From: Hoplostethus atlanticus
Lineage: Eukaryota; Chordata; Actinopteri; Trachichthyiformes; Trachichthyidae
Assembly (NCBI GenBank): GCA_034670405.1
Contig: JAXDDX010000010.1
Span: forward strand, 827,501-891,500
Length of the DNA stretch: 64,000 bases
Reading direction: 5' to 3'
Shown here: one piece after another, positions 14,177-28,900 of the stretch
How positions within the stretch are numbered: the stretch's first letter is position 1
Layout: each line of letters opens with the position of its first letter
The notes under the pieces: model-generated
Databases searched by the model: none
What the model saw: only the letters and a program-made list of their open reading frames with translations
Told to the model about the DNA's origin: nothing
Position numbers and translations under genes: made by a program

Positions 14177-17100
14177 TGTGTGTGTCGGTGGTCCTGCAGC
14201 CCAGACAGACTGTGCTGACAGCAGCAGGCAGCATTGGCCAGGCCAGTGGAGACCTCCTGCGCCAGATCGGAGAGAGCGAGACAGACGAAAGGTTCCAGGT
14301 AACGCTGCACCCCTTCCATTCATCATCATCATCATCACCGCACTTAATGTAATATTCCCGGGAAACTAGATCCCCAGAAAATGCCACTGAGCAAATCAAA
14401 AAAGTCATGTGTGTGTGTGACAAGCCAAAGGAATACTGCAGAGATGTTTTAGAAGAATCTGTTCCATCCTTTAACTAGATGTTTGTTTGTTTTTTGTTTA
14501 AGTTGAATATAATGTTCTAGCTTTCATATTTGTATCAGGAGGTTTGGCTAAATTAGGATTCTTGATTGTAGTACAATGTTGATCAAATCAAGCTTTCCTT
14601 GGCCTGCCAGCCACAACACTAGAATGTATTACACATCAGTCATGTTGGTAATGAGCTCCTTGTGCACTACATAGATTAGTAGTTGAGTAAAATCACAGAC
14701 TATGTTCATCCTGCATCTTCCTCAGTATGGCAGGTTGCAGTGCAGATTCACCCCCTAGTTCAATGATACATTCTCTCTATGCATTTGAATACAGCAGCTT
14801 CAGACACAACCCCAGCTCATTGCACTTGCACAGAGATCCCTTACTTCATGCCCATGGTCAATTGAGAGCTTTTAGCAATATTGAATGTTTTGGTTCAGTG
14901 CATATGTAGCAATACTCTTTACAACTGATGCCACGATATTTTTTTATTCTGCCCTCTGTGCCACTCATCAGCTGTTTCTGAGAATGGGATCAACATGTTG
15001 ACAGTGGCATAAATGTCGATGGGTTATGCTGAAAATCGCATAGATCTAGATAGATCTTTTGACGGACGGTGATGGAGGATAGACCGTGCAGATAGATCAT
15101 GTTTCCCTCCTGTTGTCCAGGACGTGCTGATGAATCTGGCCAAAGCAGTGGCCAACGCGGCGGCCATGTTGGTGCTGAAGGCCAAGAACGTGGCCCAGGT
15201 TGCTGAGGACACCGTGCTTCAGAACCGGGTCATTGCTGCTGCCACCCAGTGTGCCCTGTCCACCTCCCAGCTGGTCGCATGTGCCAAGGTACAGGGATAC
15301 ACATACAGGACATTCATATGATGGGGTTAAACCAAAGAATCATTAGTGCTTTGTGCATGCTGTGCATGCTGTACATTCCTCAATGATGCCAAAAGCAGGA
15401 AATGGTAAAGGTCCATTATACACAGCAACGCAAACATTAATTAATTATCCAGCATTTTTATTTTCACAAGTCAAAAGTGCAAGTAAAATGGCATGGAACA
15501 TGTTATTAACCAAGAAGTCAGCCTCTTGGGTGAGTGGACCTTTAGTGAATTGAGTGGATATGACAAATGCAGGGAAATTACTTTTGCATTTTCTTTATTA
15601 ATGGATTTAAAACTTTTCAAAGTAGCTGCACATGTCACTTTTTACCATTTGTTAGTTATTTCAGATCTGTTCTTTGAGTATTGATGGGTGTGTGAATATT
15701 ATACATATGAAGGTATAAGACCATAACTTGGAAAGCCGTTGTTCAAGCTGTTGGGGAAGTGTGTGACAATAATGACCTGCTTCACTATTTTACCATTTCT
15801 AATAAGTAGTTCAGTAGGTGAAGATTTGTATTATTATTTTTTTTTTAACTTGTTGAATAAATAACCTCAGGCTTTGTCTCCTGCTATGAAAACGGATTTA
15901 TGATCAGTGTGTTGTGGGTTAAAATGTGTTGACTTCATCAGAAAGGACCAAGGCGGTGTTAAATACTCTGCGCCCGCATCGTGTTTGCACATCCTTAATT
16001 GAGCAGCCACATGCATCCCATCAGGATAAATGCCCTCCTGGCTACCAGTCTAAATAGTTGCTCTTACTAAGCACTTCCTCACCTCTCTCTGCATTGCAGT
16101 GTGACGAGAACCATCTGCTAAATCCCTTTCAAATCTTACTTTCTCTCTCTCGCTCTCTCTGAAATGTGACTTTGATTTCCAGACTGTAGCATTGTGTTTA
16201 TACTGATTTAAAAGGTGTTTCATGTTGAAATCTGGTCCAAAGGCCGGCTCCATCCCATGAGCGATTAGTTTCCACCATGTGATGCCGCAATTGTTTCTCT
16301 TTCTTTCTTGTTCTCTCTCCGCATCTCGCGTTGGAGATGAACTTGAACTTAATCCAATTACTTTCTCTCTCCTCTGTCCTCCTCCACTCCCTATTAATTT
16401 CTCTCCCATTCCCCATTGTTGTCTCTCACCCCTCTCTCTCTCTCTCTCTCTCTCTCTGCACTCCCTTCCGCCCTCTCCTAGGTGGTGAGTCCCACCATCA
16501 GTTCGCCAGTTTGCCAGGAGCAGCTGATCGAGGCTGGGAAACTGGTGGATCGGTCGGTGGAGAGCTGTGTCCAAGCCTGCCTCTCGGCCACAGAGGATGG
16601 TGAGCTCCTCAAGCAGGTCAGTTTTCAAACGCCCCAAACAGAAGGAAGGACTTTATACCAGCAAAGATCTCACTTGATGTCTCTATAAACCAAGGGTGCT
16701 CTTAAGTATCTTATTTCATTTTGTTTTTCTTTCTTTGACTGTGACACATCGTAACAAACGTTCTGTGTGGTTTAATTCATTGAGCAGGAGTTGTCTAAAC
16801 TTTTTGGCACATCAAGGGAACCCAATTCAATAGGGTTTGTTCTTCAAAACCAAAAACATTAAGTGGGAGCAGTTGTTCTCTTTTCACATCAGCAACACCA
16901 CAATAATTGTTTTGGGAGTTTTTTTGGATGTTGTTTGTGCAGGTGAGCCCTGGGGTGTTTCTTCAGTGCTAAAGCAGCGTACTGGACTCTTTTTAAGCTA
17001 CTGACCTGCAGCTTCAGAAACCAGACTCTAACACTCTCGTACATGTCCTCTATTGAAGGTGAGTGCAGCAGCCAGTGTGGTGGGCCAGGCTCTGGGGGAT

Positions 17101-20100
17101 CTCCTACAACACGTCCGTCAGTACGCCTCTCGCGGAGAGCCCATCGGCCGCTACGACCAGGCCACAGACACCATTATGACCGTCACCGAGAATATCTTCA
17201 GCTCGATGGGAGATGCAGGTGAGTCTGAAGGAGAAAGCAGCCTGGAGGTGGAGAGCAAAGAGATGAGGCGAGGGAGGGCCTAGTGACATTACTTAGCTTA
17301 TAAATAGAACGCCCTCAAACTTGCATCCACAGCCAGCCATAGCGGGGCTTTTTGGGATATAAGTGCCATGGAAATATTGTGAAATAGCTGAAATATGATA
17401 CAAATAATTTAGTGTTTGAGATTAAGTCACATGCACTGCTTATGTTGAACAAGAGTAGATTAATTGGCCAATTCGAAAATTTTCTTTCAAATTCAAAGCG
17501 ATCATGGTTTACACACATTAGCAGTAAATCAATACAATACAAATATCAACATATAACATAACACAACATATATACAAATAATTAGTTAATACAGTTGCCA
17601 CCTGCATATAAATGGATTGGAACAATCTCTACTGAATTATTGGTAATCTGGGAAGAAAATACCAAAACGACAAAAGACCAACACAAGGAGGTTGATGGTT
17701 TGAGACAGGTAGCATCATGCAAGCAGGCCCTAGTCTGTTCCACTGGTCATATATTCAGTAATTATGTGCAGGTTGTGTATTTTGTTGACTGGAACTTGCC
17801 TGAACCTGGCCCAGATTCAGCCTGAACCTAAACAACCCCATCTCACGACATGTGTAAACTGACCCAAGATTTCCACTCCGATGCAGTGTAATTACAGGTC
17901 GTCTGGCCATGCTGTGAAATTAAACCAACCAAATTTACCGACGTGACTCAAATGTCTTAAAAACTGAAATTGGCCGATCCGGCGGTGAAACCACAGAACC
18001 CGTTAATTTGGAGTGGCGACGACGGCGAGCGGCAGAGTGTTAGAATGCGCTCGTCGTGGATGGATGCGGTCCTAAAGTTCATGGTGTATGAAGTGATGTC
18101 TAGATCAGCTCTCTTCAACCCATCTACTCTTCAGAGAGACCGGTATGAATGGTTTGAATGGACTACTGTCAGCATTGGCCAGACCACAGAGAAAAGCTGA
18201 CAGCGATGTTAAAAAGTCTGACAGCATAGAAGAGAGAGAGAGAGAGAGAGAGAGAGATGAGGAGAGAATGTCCTGGCCCAGCGGGCTGAAGCTTAGCTTT
18301 ATTGATTAGCATGATAGACGAGTTGAATTGGTGTTTTCACTGAGGCCTGAATACATGCAGCCAGTTGGAGAATACCGGCTTTGAACCAGTGTCAACTATG
18401 TGGGGTTATGTCACACCTGGCAGCAGGGTACAAAAATGAAGTGGAGGAAAAAAAACACTGAATCCTTCTGTAGTCGAGTGCTGGCAGATCGGCCAGTGCA
18501 TTCACATGAATTAAAGAGGCTTAGTGCCAGATACGTTTTGCTGTATGCCAAGTGTGCTTTGACAAAGAAAATATAGGCATCAACCCCGTTCTTACCTTTT
18601 TAGTCTGATTCAAAGAATATTTCCAGAGGGAAGGGCAAATTTTAATTCTGCACCAGAGCAGAGTTGGTTTTGCCCACGTGTGTTTGGTCAAGATCCCATC
18701 GCCATTCAAAATAGGTGTGCATGATGGAAAAGTTGACCTTTCCTGTATTGATTTGCTAGCTATGTATCAAAATTCACTGTCAAATCAGGAGGAGAAATTG
18801 TGCGCCATGACTGCAAAGGCAATTACATCCTGCCATTTTACACCCGTCATATACCAGATTATAGTTTTGAACATCGTCCTGCATTGTAAGTGTCACAAAA
18901 TACAGACGCACTCTGGATTAATTTTTTTTTTTACCTTTATTACAAATTATTTCATGACAATGGACGTGATAAAATTAAGCAATGAAATTGGAAAAAAAAG
19001 TGTGGAGAAATTCTGGCTACACAAGGCTATAACCACTTCCTGACTCCGACTCCATACTCACAATCTCTCTCACTACTCTTACTCATTCACTTTCTGTCTC
19101 ACTCTCCTCACCTGCCTTCTCCTCTATCTTTTCCTTCGCTCATTTCTCCTTCCTTCCCCCGTCTTTCTCTCAGGTGAGATGGTTCGCCAGGCGCGAGTGC
19201 TGGCCCAGGCTACCTCAGACCTGGTTAATGCCATGAGGTCTGATGCCGAGGCGGAGGTGGACGTCGACAACTCTAAGAAGTTGCTGGCTGCTGCCAAACT
19301 GCTCGCCGATGCCACCGCTAGGATGGTGGAGGCAGCAAAGGTAAGTGGGGTATGGGTGTGGGGTATGTACAGTGTGTGTATAAAAACCCTATATATGTAT
19401 GTTTTTTTCCTCCCCTCGGTTTCTTGGTACTCTTGTAGACACAACTCAACACAAAAGGCAGTAAACTGAGTGAGCCGAGACACAAACAAGCTTCATTCCT
19501 TTCACAGAATATGTTGAAGTCCCTTCTCCATAATGCATAGTGACCCAGTGAGGGTCCTTGACAGCTTTTGTTTTAATCAGAACAGTGACATTTCTTGCAC
19601 TAAGCCCCCAGATGAAGATGAAGAGGGCTGGATTTTGCTTTTCTATTACAAACAAGGTCACCTTTTCAATAGCTGCACAGGGGAAAGAAGCAGAACCCAG
19701 AGACATCGTGTGTGTATCTGTGTGTGTGTGTGTGTGTGGGGGGGGGGCCTATCCAATCCATTGATGTGCTCAGACCAGCTTTTTCCCATGCTCCTTTCTG
19801 CTGTGCGCTCACATCATCAGGACTGACCCCTGCTGACCTCTGGGTGGCCCTGACTGGGCCGACACACACAGAATAGTGGGAGACCGGTAGTGTTTACACT
19901 AAAAAAAGGTCTGTCTTTAACCCTTCCTGACCCAGCCAGATGTTATCTGTTCGGCTAAACATGATAAAGAATCAGATGTGAGTCTGTAGTATTCAAAATG
20001 AAGAATTTGTGTTGCTCTGCTAAGCCAAACTTAGCAACAAAGACAAGTTACTCATGGCCAAGGATAGCAGATGGGAAGGGATTCTGCTTGGTTTTGTTAC

Positions 20101-22856
20101 CATGGCGATGGTAGAGAAAAGAAAGATGACCTTTTAAACTTTCTCAAGTGAAAATTGGGACACACACAGAACCTTGAGTTGGAAAACAACTGAATCCCAG
20201 TGTGATAGTCCAAACTCAGGGAATAGTTTCACCAAATGAGTATTTCCCATATTCCCCTGGAGTCATTATGAGGAGGTTAGTTTGATTCTCACTGGAGCCA
20301 TAATTTTTTCATAGCATTTGGCCTACTGCCAGAGTTTGGATTGAAATGATTTACCAGCCAGTTGGTCTTGGAGCTCAAGCTTTGAGCACCATGATTGGGA
20401 GGAAGATGATATGAAATCCCTCCTTTCTAGCCCTTTCTGAAAGAGGGGTTTAGCTGGCTATTCTCTCAATCCTCCTCTATCCCATCTATTTATCTCATCA
20501 CATTTCTGTCTACATTTGTTTCATCATCTCTCTACTGAATCACAGACCAATATTAATAGCTCTTAAGTTACACGAGGCCCTTTATTCCAGCTGGTTAAAG
20601 TGTTTGATGCCAGATTAATCACCGTCACAGCGAGATCTCTATTGGTGTCAGTGGCTGAGACCTTGGCCAGCCGTTGCCTGGGTAACTTGGTGAGCTGAGA
20701 AGCGGACTGAGATTTTGAGATTTTTTTGATGATGGAAAATAGTTCAATTTAAAGACAATACGCTGCACCGCTGTATGTATCGGCTGTGTGTTTGTGCACG
20801 TTGTAATAGATCATTATTAATGTGTTTTCTCTCAATTCTGTCAGAATTTGTGTGCTGGTAGTTGTTCCTCTGACCCTCCTCTCTCTCACCAGTACTTGTA
20901 TTGTATTACTGAACATAAACATTACCCCCATTGAAGTGCATTTTTAGTTTAATATGAAAAACAAATGCACACGCACCCCTCTGTGCAGCTGCAGGTGACC
21001 AAATGACAGCGGGCTTAGCCTTTCTCTCCATCGCTGCTCACAACGACAAATGGGCAACATGGAGGCTCTCGGTGATGTTAGTGAGACTAAATGAGTTTAA
21101 AGCGATTGTCTGATCGAGGGAAGATGAATCGATCAGAAATTGTCTGTGCTCTTTAGTGTGATGATGCCTATGCCTTTTTAATTGCACTCCACCTCTCTCG
21201 CCTTCCTTATGAAGAGAGCTGCATGTCTGTATGAATGTAAAGCATCTCTGGACGTTGAGTCATTAATAAGGCACTGATGACTAGAATGGAGAGGAGGTGC
21301 AGATGGAGCTTGAGTGTGTGTGTGTGGTTACGTACTGCTGCTCATCTCATTAGGTGTGTGTTCTCATCTGTTTGTGTGCTTTAGGTCATGGAGGCATGCC
21401 AACTTAGTTATGGAAAGTCATGGAAAAGTCATTTCCATCCAACATTGCTTGTGTGTGTGTGTGTGTGTGTGTTTATGTATTCTGATCTGTGTATGTTCTC
21501 TGACGTGTGTGTGTGTGTACTGATTTATGTGTCTGTGTTTTTCTTGTTCAGGGCGCGGCGGCGTACCCAGAGAACGAGGACCAGCAGCAGAGGCTGAGGG
21601 AGGCTGCGGAGGGGCTGCGCGTCGCCACCAACGCTGCTGCTCAGAATGCCATTAAGAAGAAACTGATCAACCGGCTGGAGGTCAGTGATGCTAGCTTCGT
21701 TTCTGCCTGCATCCAGAATCCTGAAAGGCTTGTCGGCCTTATCAAATACATGGAAATATTTAGAGAACATCAGGATTGCTTGGTTTATCTTTCGTGAGCG
21801 TTTTAGAAAGAAGGTCATCACTCCCTCAGAGGGCTGGACTGGTTCAAATGGGTCAGATAAATACAACTTCAACTCACCGGGGATTGAAAGGTCTTGGGGC
21901 ACAGCCCTACAGGGTTATTTGACTCCCTGCTTCATACCATTTCCCCAAATCCTGTTCAATATATGAATAGGGTGTAAGTGTCTTTATTATGACAGGCTAC
22001 AAGCTGTCCCTTGTCCTGTTACAATCAGTTGATCCAGGTTTGTTTTATTTATTAGCAGTAGCAGTAGTAGTGTGAATATTATTAATGTGCTTATTTGTGA
22101 GACCTTATTTTGAACTTTAACATCTAAGGACAGTTTTATTCATGCTCTATTTTCTAATATAATGTATATTATGCTGAAAGAGACGTCCATGTAGCTTACA
22201 TTCCCAGAGACCTTCCTAGTTCTCCATCCTATGGTTTGGAATTGGGGAGGTTTAGCTTTAACTGTCTTTAAATGGAGACATTCAGAGATTGTGATACAGC
22301 GACAGAGAGAGAGCCACATGGATAATGTTTGGGCTGTGTGGGTGTGGGTTTAGATTGAACAGCATTGGGATTCAATGCATGTCTACATTATATGCGTTAT
22401 CTCAGAATGCTGCCAAGCAAGCTGCGGCTGCAGCCACGCAGACCATCGCCGCCTCTCAAAATGCTGCCGCCTCCAACAAGAACACTGCTGCCCACCAGCA
22501 ACTGGTGCAGAGCTGTAAGGTGAGGCAGACCACTGATAGTATGGGTGCAATTTCCTCATGTTTTTTTTCATGATTCGATTTTAGGCTTTTTGATCTCAAC
22601 ACTCCCATTTCTATTTACATTCCCAGTTTTCCTCACACTATATTTTTTCATCCAAATTGCTTACTTGATCATGTGTAGTGTTTTATACAGAAGCCTTCAT
22701 TTACCTGATGGCTTCCTCTGGGTTGTGTGTTGTGTAGGCAGTGGCAGACCACATCCCACAGCTGGTCCAGGGGGTGCGTGGCAGTCAGGCTCAGCCAGAG
22801 GATCTCAGTGCACAGCTGACCCTTATCATCGCCAGCCAGAACTTCCTACAGGTACA

Positions 22857-22916
<60 letters not shown>

Positions 22917-25900
22917 CGGCCCCTCTACTTTTCTCCTGTTGTAGAGAAAAGTTTTTGTCCTGGCACCCAAATTGAGTAACTTTAGTCTTACACAGGGAAC
23001 CAGGCTAGTGTTTCTCCCATGTGGGGACCCATCACAAAATAGTCCTGTAACCTCATTTTGGATCCAAGCATCTAGTTAAAGAAGTGCCCTTGTTGTGAGA
23101 TTGTTATACATCAGGTACATTAGATGTGGTACTTAAATACATCCATGTATCCAAGACATTAGGTGACTCCATATATGAAGAGACCAGTGATCCCTGGTCC
23201 GGCTGGACTCATGTGATTAGCGTGTCAGTGACACCCTAAAGCTGCTACTGTGGGCGGGTTTCCTCCCGTCAACATTGGTGCCTCAAGACATCCACAACAC
23301 AGTTTAACCCATGTTAACAGGCCGCTCCTGGGCTGAATACCATCATAAATCTTTCTTTCCCACTCTGCAGCCTGGCAGTAAGATGGTCACATCGGCTAAG
23401 TCATCTGTTCCCACGGTGACGGACCAGGCAGCAGCCATGCAACTGGGTCAGTGTGCCAAGAACCTGGCCACCTGCCTGGCTGAGCTCAGGACCTCTGCAC
23501 AGAAGGTAGAGCACAGATGCACCCAGGCACTCACATGGCAGGGCATCCAGAGAGTCACTGACACACTCACTCCCTTACACGTACACACAAACACACACAC
23601 ATACATGCATGCACAAACCTCTCTCACTCCCATAATGCCCGAAACCTCTCTGGACCATCTACACTAGCAATGTCAAACTCTTTTTATGTCGGCGGGCACA
23701 TTCGACCCATTTCCTCACACGAGACAAACCTTATAACACTAGACTAAAATAAATGACAACACCTCCACCTCTGCTCTTTTCACATTGAATCAGTCCATAA
23801 TGAAACAATCAACCTATTAATTATATATGAATATCCTAAAATGCCTCCCTCTTAACAAAAAATAGATGCGATCCACACAGTGTCATGTCTCGCTTTTTCC
23901 TCTACAGAAAATAGTGCATTTTGAATTAGGTCTATTTTGAGCAAATAATCACAGTGGCCAAATCTACAGCCGTGATTATTACAGTCTACTGACAGTGACA
24001 AGTTATTTTTCATTTTGTGATGCTATGGGGGAAAAAAACAACTCTCACACTCTCAACTTGCTGTTCCTGAAACCTGGCACCTCTTGGCTTTTACCAGTGC
24101 ATTAATATTGGGTGATTTTTGAGCAGTTGACACTTTATTATTATATCATGTGTTTGTGTGTGTGAGCCTGGAGTGCTGAGTTTTGTTTTGTTATGTTCAT
24201 AACAGAAAACACATGCTGACAAATATAAGTAGTCCCAAATATGCACTATATTTTCTGCATGCAGGCCTGTCGATGGGGGATACCTGGGTAAGAAATACTG
24301 ATAGAATGTGTTCAAACCCACAGAGGAAAATGTATGCTTCAACTCTTAATCGCACTGCAAGGCAATCATCTTCAATTGTAGGTACACTGGCACATCAGAA
24401 GCTTTGACTGTGAACAGTTGAGCGAAAAATTGTAAATTCCCTCTCAAGTTCACCGAAGACCTAGAATCTCTTTTGAAACTCACTCGGTAGTCTCGTAATC
24501 CTGTCTTTGGGCCGTTTCATGTCGGTATCTCTCTGAGTGGCCCACACATCGCTCTGATGAGGGGGGAAATGTGCAGGATCACTATTTGACAGCTGCGCTT
24601 CCCACCAAGTCAGCTTCACCTGGAAGGCACAGATGCTGTTATAATGTTGTGTGACGACTTTGGTGGCGACCTTGCATCATTGTATTCAGATTTTTCAAGT
24701 ACTCTGCAATATCCAACAAAAATGCAAGGTCCTTTATCCATTTTGGATGCTTTAACTCGGTCACTGCCTTCCCTTGTTGCCCCATGAATTGTCCAATTTC
24801 CTCACATAATGCAAAGAAACATTTCCGTACGGCTGCATGACTCAACCACCTAACTTCAGTGTGGTAGGGGAGGCCATGAGTAATATTGTTGTCATGCAGC
24901 AGGCTGTCAAACTCCCGGTGATTAACCCCATAGCTCATTCATGGCATCCTCAATTCTTAATGATTTACTACACAGTGCCTCCTGGTGCAAAATGCAGTGA
25001 AAAACAAAAATCTTGTCCTCCGCTTTCTACCTGAACTTCCTCTTTGGAAAAAAGGCTGGTGTTGCCAGTTTCAATCATTGATGGTGTGCCAGCAGCCGCC
25101 AGGCTGACAGCACGGGTCCAGTCCATCCCGAGTCTGTCCAGCACTCCAACAAGGCAGGTGAAAATGTCATGCGCTGTTGTGGTGTCTGTCATCGGCACCA
25201 ACTCCACAAACTCCTCGGTGACGGTCCAAATAACACAAACACCACAAATAAATGTGGCCAGTTGAGCAATGCCTATAATGCCTGTGCTCTCATCAATTGA
25301 CGTCACTTTTTGCTTAAGTTGACGATCCAAACGGCCTGACGCTTTTCAGGGCACGCCAGCTCTGCTGCCTTCAGCATACCAGTGTTAAACTCCCATTCAG
25401 CTCCCCTTTGATGCACATGCAATTTCCTTGCAATTATGTTGCTGCATCACTATCGTGACTATGAGTAAACACAGACTGCTGTTTCCTCACCCCTGCCAAC
25501 AATCAATTCATCTTCTCTTCTTGCATTTGTCCTTGCAAGTTTTTTTTTTTTTTCATGATGTGTCTGATAGTGGCATTGAACTTTATATTTCCTGTGCACC
25601 GACAGCCAGACATACCAGCACACTGATTGGCTGTGGGCCGAATGTTTGACATCGATGATCTACACTAACAGTCAATATTGAGTACTGTTGGCACTATTGA
25701 GGAATATTTGCACAATTGAGCAATGCAGGTACATAATCCTTGAGAATTGAATCGTGTCTGCTGTGCTCTGTAGGCTCATGAAGCCTGCGGCCCCATGGAG
25801 ATTGACTCTGCGCTCACTGCAATCCAGACCCTGAGAAGTGAGCTACAAGATGCCAAGTCAGCTGCTGTTAATGGACAACTGAAACCACTACCTGGAGAAT

Positions 25901-28900
25901 CGGTAGGGGTTACGTCAGACCCATACAGCCGTCCCTGCTACTGCCAGCCAAAGTCGAACCCTTCATTTTGTTGATGTTGATGTTTTGTTTTACCCTTCTT
26001 ATGTGTGAAGCTGATGGTCTGTATTTCATTCCCTTTTCTCACTGCCATAGTTGGAGAAATGTGCTCAGGACCTGGGCAGCACCTCTAAGTCAGTGGGATC
26101 CTCTATGGCTCAGCTGCTAACCTGTGCTGCACAGGGGAATGAACACTACACAGGTTGCTGCTATATTCACCAAATTGTTTTGTATTGCCTTTTAATGTCC
26201 TTGGTTGAATTCAGCACGAGGCTAAGTTAAAACTCTCCATAGCAACTGAGGAGAAATGTTGCTATCAGCTGGAACTTGTTACTTCAGTAATCTTGTCAAC
26301 AGCATCTAATATGGCTTGATTCAATTTGTTTCATCCCATCCAACTGATGTGTTAAAAGTGAAATGTCACCTTTCTTCAGGGACTCACATTGTTTGTTACT
26401 GGCTCAGAGACAAACAGCCTCTTGGACCAAATCACATTTCATAGATCCTCTTGGATGCAACACACATTTGCCAAAACAGAGGAATTACTTTTTATACATT
26501 AACCCAACATACCATACAGTTAGATGCCAGTGTTCCCATCATGAATCACCATAGCTGTGTACATTTATCTATGCAATACTTCTGCTGCGACATCCCCATT
26601 AACACTTGCCTGATCCTGTGTGTAGGCATAGCGGCCAGGGAGACAGCCCAGGCCCTGAAAACATTGGCCCAGGCAGCCCGGGGTGTTGCTGCTTCCACCA
26701 CAGACCCCATGGCCGCCGCTGCCATGCTGGACTCGGCTCGTGACGTCATGGAAGGCTCAGCCCTTCTCATCCATGAGGCCATGCAGGCATTGATTTCCCC
26801 CGGAGACGCCGAAAGCCAGCAGAGGCTGGCACAGGTGAGACGGGTTAGGGTAGCACGGGGTACTGCTCTCTCGATTTTATTTTGTTTTTTATTCATTTAT
26901 TATTTTTAGTCTTAATCTGTTTAGTAAGACATGAAACTGAACACCTGTCAAATACAGCAAGGAATTCTCCTAACAAACTGAGTACATCATTTATTTACGC
27001 CATGTCCTCCTCATATTCTCTCCACATATTGAATAAATGATGCGTTTCTCGATGGCAAGAGAAATTAATAAGGGGATCAGAGACAAAGTACTGGGATGTT
27101 GTTTTTGTCATCTTGAAAATGAGAAGCAAATATAATACTTTTATATATAGACCACTATATAATTTCTCATCAGAAATGTGTATGGGATTCAGAATGGAGT
27201 TTATTAAATAAGCGTATGCTTCTCTTGTTAATTATTGGCGTCACTCTGATCCTTTTCATGTTGTCATGTGCTTCTGTTTGTATTTTGTTGCGCACCCAAA
27301 GGGATGCACAAACATATTGGTTGGCATCTGTAAGAAACAGAAGTGCAAATTGTTGACATCAATTACTCTCCACTGCTGCCTTTTCTAGCTCAAACCAGGC
27401 CCTGTAGGAACATGTCGGTCGGCTGTGTAGTTCACACACACTTACCTGAGTTCACATACATCCTACACAGGCTCTCACCTACCTACTCTGTGTTCCAGGT
27501 GGCCAAGGCCGTGTCCCACTCCCTGAATAACTGCGTCAACTGTCTGCCTGGCCAGAAGGATGTGGACATGGCCCTCAAGAGCATCGGGGAGGCCAGCAAG
27601 AAGCTGCTGATTGAATCGGTGAGTAGGAGGTGTGACTCACTGACGCACTCCCAATATAATGTTATTATGATACTTAGGCCACATAGGTAGTCACTCTTAA
27701 GAGATTTCCACAGGATATGACTCAGAACACCTGGAGCTCATCTTGAATACTGCATGCTTTTTTTTTTTTTTTTTTTTAATGACACTCTGCATTAATCAAA
27801 GATCTAATTATTTTCAACAAGTCTCAGCACTTGCTCACCATTTCCACTTTAAAGTGCCGACTGCTGTTGTTGGATTGTGGCGTCTATATTTCAACTCATT
27901 CCTCTCTTATTTGTGGCATGTCGTTTTACATCAGCTTTTTAGAAAATTCTGGATGTGTGATGATTATCCAGAACCAGTTCAATATTTGTCAAATTTGTTT
28001 GTTTGTTAACGGCCACAAACCCCTGGATGCTTGTCTACATTTGTGTTGATTTCCGGATTGTAGTACCAATACTTGAGCTAGGATTTAATTCATCCAAACT
28101 CTCATCCACCTCCTCACATTTGATGCCAGCTTTTTAGAAGATGCTTGCTTTTCTAGATTTGGTTTCTATTATGTGTCAAGGACTGTAAATTATGACACCA
28201 ATATTCAACTATTACAGAACCACAACGTTTAAAATATGTCATCTGTCATGGTTCAGCCTCTGTCTGTGTTCCCCATCCAGATCCCTCCATCCTCCAAGTC
28301 GTTCCAGGAAGCCCAGTGTGAGTTGAACCAAACGGCAGCAGACCTGAACCAGTCAGCAGGCGAGGTGGTCCACGCCACCAGGGGCTCCAGCGGCCAGCTA
28401 GCTGTGGCTTCCGGGAAGTTCAGCCAAGACTTCGATGAGTTCCTGGACGCCGGCATTGAGATGGCCGGGCACACTCCAGTATGTCCTGTTGTATAGGTGT
28501 ATCACAAGAAAGTCAAGGTCTCTCAATTAGCTGCAATAGATATAACCTCCTTTTTTTATTAATTTGAACAAGAATATATAGCATTTCTAAAAACATAGTT
28601 ACACAACTCTTTATAAATGAATAAAAAAAATACAAAAACAGATCAAATTGACATCAAAATCAATAAAAGCAAGGTGAGAAATATAAACACGAGGCAACAA
28701 CATAAAAGTAAATCGTAAAAGGAAGGTCAAAGAAGATTAATAAGGCGAGTCTATAAAAGTGACTTTTAAGAAGGGATTTATAGATGTTGCTGATTACACC
28801 AGCCTAAGCTCCTCAGGCAGGTTGTTCCTAAGTCTAGGAGCCCTGAAATGTTAGTCTGTCATTACAAAATACACAGTACTGCTTTCATGTTGTCTCTTCC

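Noticed and set aside
16050-16637. 195-codon open stretch on the minus strand across exon 15
   Set aside because: Much of it is low-complexity Arg/Glu from the antisense of a CT tract, and it overlaps a well-supported talin exon on the other strand.
21525-21902. 125-codon minus-strand open stretch over exon 18
   Set aside because: It is the antisense of a talin exon rich in Ala/Leu codons; no independent homology is evident.
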